DNA from: Synechococcaceae cyanobacterium
GTDB lineage: Bacteria > Cyanobacteriota > Cyanobacteriia > PCC-6307 > Cyanobiaceae
Assembly (NCBI GenBank): GCA_947460085.1
Contig: CANHGA010000017.1
Location: 1 to 16,491, forward strand
Length of the DNA: 16,491 nt
Reading direction: 5' to 3'
Numbering within the stretch: position 1 is the stretch's first letter; each line of letters begins with the position of its first letter. Both the position numbers and the translations under genes were made by a program. This document shows positions 1 to 6,472 of the stretch, in pieces. Under the pieces are notes generated by a model, which was not told the DNA's origin, did not search any database, and saw only the letters and a list, made by a program, of their open reading frames with translations.

Positions 1-298
1 CAGGCCAGGTGTGGATCGAAATATGGGATTCGGCCAAGAGGGCCAATCCCGTCACACCCTGGGGCTCGAAGCGGTGGGTGATCAGATTGAGCAGGGTGGC
101 GCCAGCCCTTTTGGCTGCTGAGGTGATGGCGGTCCTGAGGAAGGCTTCGTCGTCGAGCTTGGCGGGGTCGCAGTTGTAGAGCTCGAGAATGCAGTGTTTG
201 CCTACCGTGTCACTGACTGGAAAATTGTCACTGACTGGAAAGATTGCTGGAACGGCCCATCCTGGATTGGGATGCAGGGAAGAGAGGAGTTGGTTCAT
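1..298 (-). CDS. speD: S-adenosylmethionine decarboxylase proenzyme, 5' part (cut by left edge)
   Basis: The minus strand from an ATG at 296-298 reads about 99 residues and runs off the left edge. The end of the visible part, AESHISIHTWP, is the self-cleavage site of bacterial AdoMet decarboxylase. Ser91 would become the pyruvoyl cofactor. The segment GKHCILELYNCDPAKLDD is also typical of the family. The enzyme decarboxylates AdoMet to supply aminopropyl groups for spermidine synthesis in the cytosol. An N-terminal extension of roughly 28 residues before GKHCILELY fits cyanobacterial SpeD. It contains a duplicated hexapeptide (FPVSDN FPVSDT) encoded by an 18-bp tandem repeat. The gene is divergent from ackA, with only 37 bp between the start codons. 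The C-terminal part lies outside the window. Confidence 0.92.
   Translation of the reverse strand, partial: MNQLLSSLHPNPGWAVPAIFPVSDNFPVSDTVGKHCILELYNCDPAKLDDEAFLRTAITSAAKRAGATLLNLITHRFEPQGVTGLALLAESHISIHTWP
208..243. repeat. 18-bp tandem repeat inside speD 5' region
   Basis: TGTCACTGACTGGAAA occurs at 208-223 and again at 226-241, giving an 18-bp period with two nearly identical copies. Because the unit is a multiple of three, it duplicates six residues (FPVSDN/FPVSDT on the minus strand) without shifting the speD frame. Confidence 0.85.
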
Positions 299-335
299 CA
301 AGAACGCGGTAGACAATCTTCAAAGATACGCCCAA

Positions 336-1451
336 ATGCAACCCAACCCCTTGGCGTTCACAGTTCTCGTACTCAATGCCGGTAGCGCCAGCCTCAAGGC
401 CGCGCTGATCGGGGCCTCTGGAGAACGGCTCTGGCACAGCCAACGCAGCTGGGATCCTTCCTCTGGGGCCAGCCAGGCCGATGGCCTGCGCCCCTGGCTG
501 GAGGAGGCGCTCGGCCCCTGGGCCGACAAGGTGCAGCGGGTGGTGCATCGGATTGTGCATGGAGGAGAGGGGTTCACCACGCCAACCCGCCTCGATCCCA
601 GCACCATCGCTGCGCTGGAAGCCATCACCCCCCTGGCCCCATTGCACAACGGGCCGGCCCTGGCCCTGGTGCACGCCATGGGGAGCTGGCTGAAGCCTGG
701 CGTCCAACAGTGGGCCTGCTTCGACACCGCCTTTCACCACACCCTGCCATTGGAGGCCCGCACCTATGCCCTGCCAGCGAGCTGGCGGGACCAGGGCCTG
801 CGGCGCTTCGGCTTCCATGGCCTCAGCCACCAACACATTTCCGAGGTGGTGCGGGTGCCGCGCTTGATCAGCTGCCACCTGGGCGGTGGTGCTTCCCTCT
901 GTGCGATCCGCGATGGCCAAAGCATCGCCACCACCATGGGTTACACCCCGCTGGAGGGGTTGGTGATGGCCACCCGCAGTGGCTCGGTGGATCCGGGGAT
1001 CCTGCTGCACCAGCTGCGCCAGGGCCTGAGCGCCGACCAACTCGAGCAGGCCCTCAGCCAGCAGAGCGGATTGCTTGGCCTCTCCAACCTCAGCGGCGAC
1101 ATGCACCAACTGCGCGCCATCGCCACCGGTAGCCAATCCATGGGCAATCCAGACACAGTTACGCAAGCCAGCAACCAGGAAGCCGCCGGGCTTGCGATCG
1201 CGGTGTTTCGCCACCAACTGATCGCCGGGATTGGGGCCATGGCCGCCTGCCTTGGGGGTGTCGATGCCATCGCCCTCACCGGCGGGATCGGTCAAAACGA
1301 CAACGCCCTGGCCGGCGAACTCAGCCAGGCCCTGGGGTGGCTGCAGCCCTTTGAGCTCCAGCAAATCCCCGCCGATGAGGAGGGCCTCATGGCCCGCCAA
1401 TGCCAGCAGGCCGCTAGCGCTGGCCCAGTTAGCCCTTCTCACCAGGCATAA
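336..1451 (+). CDS. ackA: Acetate kinase
   Basis: Acetate kinase interconverts acetate + ATP and acetyl phosphate + ADP, in the cytosol. The 371-residue product has the family landmarks in order: VLNAGSASLK (12-21), RIVHGGE (72-78), FDTAFHHTLP (129-138, with the catalytic Asp130), RRFGFHGLSH (156-165), HLGGGASLCAI (181-191), TPLEGLVMATRSGSVDP (204-220, with Arg214) and LTGGIGQN (314-321). The frame stays open upstream to 189, but that part lies antisense over speD. The family normally starts just before the VLNAGS strand, so ATG 336 is preferred. The protein is somewhat shorter than the usual roughly 400 residues. It has Gln320 where most relatives have Glu in GIGEN. No phosphotransacetylase gene is nearby. 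The 3' end overlaps the convergent gene by 23 bp. Confidence 0.92.
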   Translation: MQPNPLAFTVLVLNAGSASLKAALIGASGERLWHSQRSWDPSSGASQADGLRPWLEEALGPWADKVQRVVHRIVHGGEGFTTPTRLDPSTIAALEAITPLAPLHNGPALALVHAMGSWLKPGVQQWACFDTAFHHTLPLEARTYALPASWRDQGLRRFGFHGLSHQHISEVVRVPRLISCHLGGGASLCAIRDGQSIATTMGYTPLEGLVMATRSGSVDPGILLHQLRQGLSADQLEQALSQQSGLLGLSNLSGDMHQLRAIATGSQSMGNPDTVTQASNQEAAGLAIAVFRHQLIAGIGAMAACLGGVDAIALTGGIGQNDNALAGELSQALGWLQPFELQQIPADEEGLMARQCQQAASAGPVSPSHQA

Positions 1452-2646
1452 AGCGCCGCTCATGCAGGGCACCGGTGAGCATCCGGTTCCAGTAGAGGTT
1501 GGGAAGCACCTTGCGCTTCACAAACCACATGCTCCAGCGTTCCTTGGTGGGATCCAAGGGGAACGACGGCGTGGGCTCTTGCTTGTAGTTGAACTCAGCC
1601 ATGATCGTCTTGCCGTAGCCCGTGATCAGGGGGCAGCAGCTGTAGCCGTCGTAGGCAGCAGCCAGGGGTCTGTCATCCAACAGGGCCAGCAGGTTGGCAG
1701 TCACCACAGGGGCCTGGCCCCGCACCGCCGCGGCGGTTTTGGAGTTGGGCATGCCGCTCACATCGCCCAGGGCAAAGACATTGGCGAAGCGCACGTGTTG
1801 GAGGCTGTATTGATCCACCTCCACAAAGCCATTGGCTGCCGCCAGGGAGCTTTGGGCCACCACATCGGGGGCGGCCATGGGTGGGGTGACATGCAACATC
1901 CCGTAGGTGATCACCTCCTCACGGCACCTCTCACCCTCAGTTACCCGAAAGATTGCCTCCTTGCTGTCGGGGCGCACCTCGGTAAGCACATGGCTATAGC
2001 GGGCATCGATGCCCTTGCGCGCCACCACCTCCCGCAGGGGGGCGGCATAGGTGGGAACCCCAAAGATGCCGGGGGTGGCCGTGGCGTAGATCACCTTGGC
2101 GCCAAGCCGCTTGCGCTTGAAGACGTCGTCGGCGAGGTAGGCAATCTTCTGGGGCGCCCCTGGGCACTTGATGGGCATGGGTGCGCAGGTGAAGACGGCA
2201 TTGCCGCCCTGGAAGGCCTGAATCGCCTCCCAGGTGTAGGCGGCATGGTCGCGGGAGTAGTTGCTGCAAACGCCGCCCGAGCCCAGGGCCTCCGGCAGGC
2301 CTTGGATCTTGTCCCAACAGAGCTTCATGCCCGTCGCCACCACCAACACCCCGTAGCTGAGGGTGGCCCCCGTGGTGGTGGTGAGCTGGTTGGCCTCCGG
2401 CTGGAAGCTCGCCACGGAGTCGCGGATCCAGGTCACCCCGGAAGGGATCAGGTCGCCTTCGGCCCGGCGGGTTTCATCGAGGCTGAACACCCCAGCCCCC
2501 ACCAGGGTCCAACCGGGTTGGTAATAGTGATCGGCTGACGGTTCAAGGATCGCCACCTCCAGCTGGGGGCGGGCTCGCTTCAGCTGGGCAGCCGCGGTGA
2601 TGCCGGCAGCTCCACCGCCAACGATCAGAACCTGATGGTGCGCCAT
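1429..2646 (-). CDS. Sulfide:quinone oxidoreductase-like flavoprotein (type II)
   Basis: This is an FAD-dependent pyridine nucleotide-disulfide family protein of 405 residues. It opens with the FAD-binding loop VLIVGGGAAGITAA (6-19), and a second FAD contact, FALGDVSGMPNSKTAAA, lies near 291-307. The block PIKCPGAPQKIAYLADD (158-174) and DGYSCCPLITGYGKTIMAEFNY (333-354) match type II SQR. Cys161 and Cys338 correspond to the redox-active pair of the mitochondrial-type enzymes. The expected role is oxidation of sulfide, with electrons passed to membrane quinone. An alternative ATG 14 codons upstream (2688) exists, but the GGGAAG fold normally begins near the N-terminus, so 2646 is preferred. 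The last 23 bp overlap ackA on the other strand. The physiological substrate cannot be read from the sequence, and sulfide detoxification is the inference. Confidence 0.85.
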   Translation of the reverse strand: MAHHQVLIVGGGAAGITAAAQLKRARPQLEVAILEPSADHYYQPGWTLVGAGVFSLDETRRAEGDLIPSGVTWIRDSVASFQPEANQLTTTTGATLSYGVLVVATGMKLCWDKIQGLPEALGSGGVCSNYSRDHAAYTWEAIQAFQGGNAVFTCAPMPIKCPGAPQKIAYLADDVFKRKRLGAKVIYATATPGIFGVPTYAAPLREVVARKGIDARYSHVLTEVRPDSKEAIFRVTEGERCREEVITYGMLHVTPPMAAPDVVAQSSLAAANGFVEVDQYSLQHVRFANVFALGDVSGMPNSKTAAAVRGQAPVVTANLLALLDDRPLAAAYDGYSCCPLITGYGKTIMAEFNYKQEPTPSFPLDPTKERWSMWFVKRKVLPNLYWNRMLTGALHERRFMPGEKG

Positions 2647-2755
2647 GCCAAAACACCAGCCCAATGGGCCGAATCCAAGTGGGTCCATTGTGACGGCTGG
2701 GGTGGGCCTCCTAAATCCAAAGCCATGAAATCGGCAATGAATTCAGTTAGTTCAG

Positions 2756-2805
2756 CAACACTTCAGACCGCAACACTTCAGGCGGCAGCACTTCAAGCTG
2801 CAACA
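2756..2805. repeat. 15-bp tandem repeat at the 3' end of DUF3136 copy A
   Basis: Three 15-bp units start at 2756 (CAACACTTCAGACCG), 2771 (CAACACTTCAGGCGG) and 2786 (CAGCACTTCAAGCTG), followed by a 5-base partial unit. On the minus strand the array starts inside the last codons of the DUF3136 gene and continues past its stop. Each unit carries TGA in the same frame, so the stop codon is repeated. Confidence 0.85.
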
Positions 2806-3035
2806 GGCTGCTCAATCTCGCGTTTGAGCAATGTATAAAGGTAATCAGGGGCCTTGTAACGGGTCGGCAGGCACCTGTGGAGCAGGGCAAGACGCTCCCA
2901 AGCCACCGTGCGCTGAATCGCATCGAGGCCTTTCTTTTCCTTAATCAGCATCCGGAGGGCCTTGCAGCAGGTGGGGTACCCGGCCTCAAGTTCACCAATG
3001 GTGGGCTTGCTGGCGGACTTCGGGGCTGCTGACAT
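2793..3035 (-). CDS. Small DUF3136-like protein, copy A
   Basis: This 80-residue protein has the core TIGELEAGYPTCCKALRML, then AIQRTVAWERL, LLHRCLPTRYKAPDYLYTLLKRE. I recognise this as the small cyanobacterial family DUF3136 from memory, without a search. No function is known to me. The pattern looks like three short helices with a conserved basic, tryptophan-containing middle and no signal peptide or membrane segment. A paralogue at 7893-8108 is identical at 44 of 64 hand-aligned positions. The gene starts 108 bp from pyrC on the opposite strand. It lies upstream of the SQR-like gene in the same direction with 146 bp between, so co-transcription is possible but not shown. No clear ribosome binding site precedes the ATG. 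Confidence 0.82.
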   Translation of the reverse strand: MSAAPKSASKPTIGELEAGYPTCCKALRMLIKEKKGLDAIQRTVAWERLALLHRCLPTRYKAPDYLYTLLKREIEQPVAA

Positions 3036-3143
3036 GCAGGCTGGGATAACGCAAGGGCCATTCTCGCGATTCCCGCCTCCATCCCGTTGTGGGCTCCACC
3101 AGCTGGCAGGCTGGACCCCGAGCGCCGCGAGACCCGCCGAGCC

Positions 3144-4199
3144 ATGCCTTTGCCGTCGTTAACGATCCGCAAACCCGACGACTGGCATGTGCACCTGCGG
3201 GATGGGGCCATGCTCGAAGCCGTGGTGGCGAGCACGGCCAAAACCTTTGGCCGCGCCATCGTGATGCCAAACCTGAGCCCGCCGGTGACCACCGTGGCCG
3301 CCGCCGAGGCCTATCGACAGCGGATCCTCCAGGCCCTGCCGCCCGAGCCAGGCTTTACGCCCCTGATCACGGCCTACCTCACCGATGCCAGCGATCCGGC
3401 CGAACTCGAGCGGGGCTTCAACGCGGGGGTGTTGACGGCCTGCAAGCTCTACCCAGCCAACGCCACCACCAATTCCGCCGCTGGGGTGACGGCCATCGAG
3501 GGAATCACCCCTGTCTTCGAAACCCTGGAGCGGATCGGCATGCCCCTGCTGATCCACGGGGAAGTGACCGACCCGGCGATCGACATCTTTGATCGTGAAG
3601 CGGTGTTCATCGAGCGGCACCTCGAACCGCTTTTGAAACGGCACCCGGGCCTGAAGGTGGTGTTCGAGCACATCACCACGGCCGAGGCGGCCGATTTCGT
3701 GGCCAGCGGCCCCGCCACCCTGGCTGCCACGATCACGCCCCACCACCTGCACATCAACCGCAACGCCCTGTTCCAGGGGGGGCTGCGGCCCGACATGTAC
3801 TGCCTGCCGGTGGCCAAGCGGGAGCTGCACCGCATTGCCCTGAGGGCTGCCGCCACCTCCGGCAACCCAAAGTTCTTCCTGGGCACCGATTCGGCGCCCC
3901 ATGCCCGCGGGGCAAAGGAATCGGCCTGCGGCTGCGCCGGCATCTTCTGCGCACCCCATGCCCTCGAGAGCTACGCCACCGTGTTTGACCAGGAGAACGC
4001 CCTCGACAAGCTCGAAGGTTTCGCCTCAGAATTTGGGCCTCGGTTCTACGGGCTCCCCCTCAACGAAGGCTCGATCACCCTGGTGCGGGAACCCCAGACC
4101 GTGCCCGACCGTCTCCAGCTGGCGGATGGCTCAGGTCAGCCGATTGCATTGGTGCCATTCCACGCCGGCGAAACCCTGCCCTGGCGAATCGATGCCTAA
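3144..4199 (+). CDS. pyrC: Dihydroorotase, class II
   Basis: PyrC cyclises N-carbamoyl-L-aspartate to dihydroorotate, the third step of pyrimidine synthesis, using two zinc ions. The 351-residue length matches the E. coli type (about 348). Metal and catalytic residues are all present: DWHVHLRDG (His15, His17), CKLYPANATTNS (Lys101, the carboxylated lysine), LLIHGEVTD (His138), VFEHITT (His176) and GTDSAPHARGAKE (Asp249). The substrate loop HHLHINRNALFQGGLRP is intact. The frame is open upstream to ATG 3087, but those 19 residues do not look like the family. The block SLTIRKPDDWHVH normally sits at the very N-terminus, so ATG 3144 is chosen. pyrFE lies 753 bp downstream on the same strand, separated by a small-gene patch read the other way. 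Confidence 0.97.
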   Translation: MPLPSLTIRKPDDWHVHLRDGAMLEAVVASTAKTFGRAIVMPNLSPPVTTVAAAEAYRQRILQALPPEPGFTPLITAYLTDASDPAELERGFNAGVLTACKLYPANATTNSAAGVTAIEGITPVFETLERIGMPLLIHGEVTDPAIDIFDREAVFIERHLEPLLKRHPGLKVVFEHITTAEAADFVASGPATLAATITPHHLHINRNALFQGGLRPDMYCLPVAKRELHRIALRAAATSGNPKFFLGTDSAPHARGAKESACGCAGIFCAPHALESYATVFDQENALDKLEGFASEFGPRFYGLPLNEGSITLVREPQTVPDRLQLADGSGQPIALVPFHAGETLPWRIDA

Positions 4200-4228
4200 A
4201 CCAGGTGATTAACTAGCGAATTTGAATT

Positions 4229-4480
4229 TTACTTGCGATCAAGTTGATTGATTCGCCGTTCACTAATGATCTTCGCCAATTCCAGGAAGTAACCCGCGGT
4301 ACACCACTTGCCGTGGTTGCGGTCGCGGTTAACCAGGTCGGTTCTGAGCTCGGCGGCCTCTGCCATCAGCAGGTCCAGCTCCCCCTGGGGCAACTCATAA
4401 AGCTCCTGAAGCTCAACCGAGCGATCCAGCAGGTGGCTCTTGAACCACTTTGGGTTGAGTTCCTGGGGAGGGATATCCAA
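4229..4480 (-). CDS. Unrecognised 83-residue protein, possible second gene of a small pair
   Basis: I do not recognise this protein. Read from a TTG at 4478-4480 it has 83 residues, starting LDIPPQELNPKWFKSHLLD and ending AKIISERRINQLDRK. It is rich in charged residues, probably helical, and has no signal peptide or membrane segment. The frame stays open upstream only to a TGA at 4505-4507. There is no ATG or GTG there, only TTG or a rare ATT, and no Shine-Dalgarno sequence. It follows the 59-residue ORF by 17 bp in a -1 frame relation. It may therefore be a separate coupled gene, or the 3' half of one gene broken by a frameshift. Base composition is visibly AT-richer than the flanking pyr genes. 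Confidence 0.5.
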   Translation of the reverse strand: MDIPPQELNPKWFKSHLLDRSVELQELYELPQGELDLLMAEAAELRTDLVNRDRNHGKWCTAGYFLELAKIISERRINQLDRK

Positions 4481-4497
4481 ACGCAGACGAAGTATCT

Positions 4498-4677
4498 TTA
4501 GAATTCACATTCTACAGCATTGTCTTCTTCCTGCCACTCATCCATGAAGTCCTGGAAGCTGGCATGAAAACCAGGGTTGTTCAGATAAATCTGCGCAAGA
4601 TCTTCTAAAGCAACAAATTCAGGGATGAACGCATCAGGACTCTGCCTGTAGTCGCGCAAGATCTGTTCTTTATTCAC
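4498..4677 (-). CDS. Unrecognised acidic 59-residue protein, first gene of the small pair
   Basis: The ORF reads from GTG 4675-4677 to TAA 4498-4500. The protein starts VNKEQILRDYRQSPDAFIP and ends EDNAVECEF. It is strongly acidic with very few lysines or arginines, and it has no membrane segment. An in-frame TAG lies three codons upstream, so GTG is the only usual start. That GTG overlaps the TGA of a 7-codon ORF in the sequence GTGA, the arrangement used for translational coupling. Coding is supported by its low-frameshift, protein-like composition and this overlap, not by homology. No function can be named. It could also be the 5' half of a decayed longer gene continuing in the 83-residue ORF. 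Confidence 0.5.
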   Translation of the reverse strand: MNKEQILRDYRQSPDAFIPEFVALEDLAQIYLNNPGFHASFQDFMDEWQEEDNAVECEF

Positions 4678-4731
4678 AAGACCAGCCTATTCTTCATGAC
4701 ATCACTCTATTCTTCATAGCATCACTCCCTT
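4674..4731 (-). promoter_or_regulatory. Shine-Dalgarno plus two tandem 7-codon mini-ORFs ahead of the small-gene pair
   Basis: On the minus strand a strong AAGGGAG (4725-4731) lies 7 bases before an ATG at 4715-4717. That ATG opens MKNRVMS and stops at TGA 4694-4696. The stop overlaps the next ATG (ATGA, 4694-4697), which opens MKNRLVL. MKNRLVL stops at TGA 4674-4676, overlapping the GTG of the 59-residue gene (GTGA, 4674-4677). The best ribosome binding site of the patch therefore feeds a chain of stop/start overlaps rather than the small gene directly. This could be a coupled leader or frameshift debris. Confidence 0.4.
4687..4726. repeat. 20-bp tandem duplication upstream of the small-gene pair
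   Basis: CTATTCTTCATGACATCACT (4687-4706) is followed directly by CTATTCTTCATAGCATCACT (4707-4726). The two copies differ only at two adjacent bases. The pair is flanked by TTATTCAC at 4670-4677 and 4730-4737. The unit is not a multiple of three, so the second copy re-creates the mini-ORF start in a shifted frame. Confidence 0.85.
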
Positions 4732-4855
4732 ATTCACGTTACCAGGGTGCCAATAACCCATCCTAGGTGCCCTTTGCCCAGCCAACCCAGCCTCCAACCG
4801 CCCACAGCTCCCACCCCGACCGCCCATCCCAAGCTGGAACCAGAGGCGCCCGAAA

Positions 4856-4884
4856 TTGGGAAATTTGGAATGGGAGGCTAAATC
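4856..4884 (+). promoter_or_regulatory. Weak candidate promoter for pyrFE
   Basis: TTGGGA (4856-4861) and TAAATC (4879-4884) are separated by 17 bp, in an AT-richer spot of an otherwise GC-rich leader. Both hexamers match the sigma-70-type consensus only partly, so this is a guess. The stretch from 4738 to 4952 otherwise holds no gene that I can support. Confidence 0.2.
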
Positions 4885-4952
4885 AGCCACCATCGGTGCG
4901 ATCCTGTCGGGGCTGGGAGGCCTTCTGGCTTCGGCCATTGAGGCGTATGGGC

Positions 4953-6464
4953 ATGAGCTTCTTCGTCCAATTAACAGATGCGATAGCTGAGCGCCAGTCG
5001 CTGCTGGTGACTGGGCTCGACCCCAACCCGGAGATGCTGCAGAGCTGGGCGACCCGCCACGGCATGGGGGGACGCTCCTTTCTGAGCCAGGCGCGCCATT
5101 GGATCAAGGCGGTGATCGAGGAAACCGCCCCCCACGTCTGCGCCTACAAGCCAAGCCTGGGCTTCTACCAATCCCTGGGCCCCGTGGGCTTGGAGTTGCT
5201 GCTGGAGGTGCGTGATTTGGTTCCCCGGGAGCTACCGCTGATCGTGGACACCAAGCACGGCGATCTCAATTCGTCGTCGGCGATGGCCCACTACCTGTTT
5301 AAGGAGTTTGGCGCCGATGCGGTCACCCTCTCTCCGCTCGCGGGCCAAGACATCGCGGCCCCCTTTCTTCTTTACCCCGGCAAGGCCGTCGTCATGACGT
5401 GCCACAGCTCCAACCAGGCGGCCCGGCTGTTCCAGCACTACCCAAGCGAAGAGACGCCGCTCTATTTGCAGATCGTGCGGGAAACCCAGCTCTGGGGTAC
5501 CCCGGAGCAAGTGCTGCTGGAGGTGGGCACGAGTGATCCGGCGATCCTGGCCCGGGTCCGGGCCGAGGCCCCCGAACGGTTTTTGATTCTGCGCAGCCTG
5601 TGGAGCGAAGAGGACAACCTTGAAGCCATGCTGGAAGCCGGGCTCAGCGCCGCCGCCGATGGCCTGCTGCTACCCCTACCCCAACACCTTTTGGTGGAGG
5701 ACGACCTCGCCGCAAAGGCGGAGGCCCTCAAGCAAGAAATCAGCAGCACCCGGGAACGCTGGCTCGAGAGGCAAGCCCGCACCGATCACCCCCAAAGGGA
5801 TGGGGCCCGCTGCGACCTATGGCTTCCCGGGCAGGCCCAATCCCAGGCCCCGTTCAAAGAGCAACCCGATGAAGAGCTCTCCAGCCTGATTGTGGAGCTG
5901 TTTGACATTGGCTGCCTGCTCTTTGGCGAGTACGTGCAGGCCTCCGGGGCCGTGTTCAACTACTACATCGACCTACGCCAAATTATTTCCGATCCCAACC
6001 TCTTCCACCGGGTTCTGCATGCCTACGCCGGCCAACTCGAAGGGCTGATGTTTGATCGCATTGCAGGCATCCCCTATGGCTCCTTGCCCACGGCCACAGG
6101 GCTGTCCTTGCAATTGCACAAGCCCCTGATCTATCCGCGCAAGGAGGTGAAGGCCCACGGAGCCCGGCGGTTGATTGAAGGCGATTTCAAAGAAGGTGAC
6201 CAAGTGGTGGTGGTCGACGACATCTTGATCACCGGTGCCAGCGTGCTGGAGGGCATCGCCAAGCTGGAGAGCTCGGGCCTGGTGGTTCGCGATGTGGTCG
6301 TGTTCATCGACCATGGCGGCGACCACGACCGCCACGCCAAGGAACGACTCTCCGAGGCGGGCTACCGCTGCCATGCGGTGTTGTCGATTGATCAGATCAC
6401 CAACGTGCTTCACCAAGCAGGCAGACTCAATGACGCCCAAGCTGCGACCTTGATCGCCAGCTGA
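4953..6464 (+). CDS. pyrFE: Bifunctional OMP decarboxylase / orotate phosphoribosyltransferase fusion
   Basis: This 503-residue protein joins the last two steps of UMP synthesis. Residues 1 to about 265 are a type 2 orotidine-5'-phosphate decarboxylase, with the catalytic set Lys66 (YKPSLGFY), Asp99, Lys101 and Asp104 (VDTKHGDLN). A charged, proline-containing linker covers roughly 266-308. Residues about 309-503 are an orotate phosphoribosyltransferase, with the PRPP-binding motif VVVVDDILITGAS (418-430) and GIPYGSLPTATGLSL. Translation could start at ATG 4947 or 4953. GAGG at 4940-4943 is well spaced only for 4953, and MSFFVQLTDAI looks like the family start. The 62 codons open upstream are not family-like. 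The order decarboxylase-then-transferase is the reverse of animal UMPS. The antiporter gene begins 8 bases after the stop, suggesting co-transcription. Confidence 0.95.
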   Translation: MSFFVQLTDAIAERQSLLVTGLDPNPEMLQSWATRHGMGGRSFLSQARHWIKAVIEETAPHVCAYKPSLGFYQSLGPVGLELLLEVRDLVPRELPLIVDTKHGDLNSSSAMAHYLFKEFGADAVTLSPLAGQDIAAPFLLYPGKAVVMTCHSSNQAARLFQHYPSEETPLYLQIVRETQLWGTPEQVLLEVGTSDPAILARVRAEAPERFLILRSLWSEEDNLEAMLEAGLSAAADGLLLPLPQHLLVEDDLAAKAEALKQEISSTRERWLERQARTDHPQRDGARCDLWLPGQAQSQAPFKEQPDEELSSLIVELFDIGCLLFGEYVQASGAVFNYYIDLRQIISDPNLFHRVLHAYAGQLEGLMFDRIAGIPYGSLPTATGLSLQLHKPLIYPRKEVKAHGARRLIEGDFKEGDQVVVVDDILITGASVLEGIAKLESSGLVVRDVVVFIDHGGDHDRHAKERLSEAGYRCHAVLSIDQITNVLHQAGRLNDAQAATLIAS

Positions 6465-6472
6465 ATTCGAGC

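Noticed and set aside
1194..1201. GCGATCGC (HIP1 octamer)
   Set aside because: Only one perfect copy was noticed in the window, inside ackA; not enough to call an enriched cyanobacterial HIP1 pattern.
228..1472. Long minus-strand open frame opposite ackA
   Set aside because: Low-complexity G/A/Q/H-rich translation typical of the shadow of a GC-rich gene; the plus-strand frame has full acetate kinase motifs.
1231..2538. Plus-strand 435-codon frame across the SQR-like gene
   Set aside because: Shadow of the minus-strand flavoprotein; no recognisable domain and a composition rich in H, G and A.
4714..4938. Minus-strand 74-codon frame upstream of pyrFE
   Set aside because: Overlaps the repeat and the pyrFE leader; translation is R/P/G-rich with no protein-like pattern.
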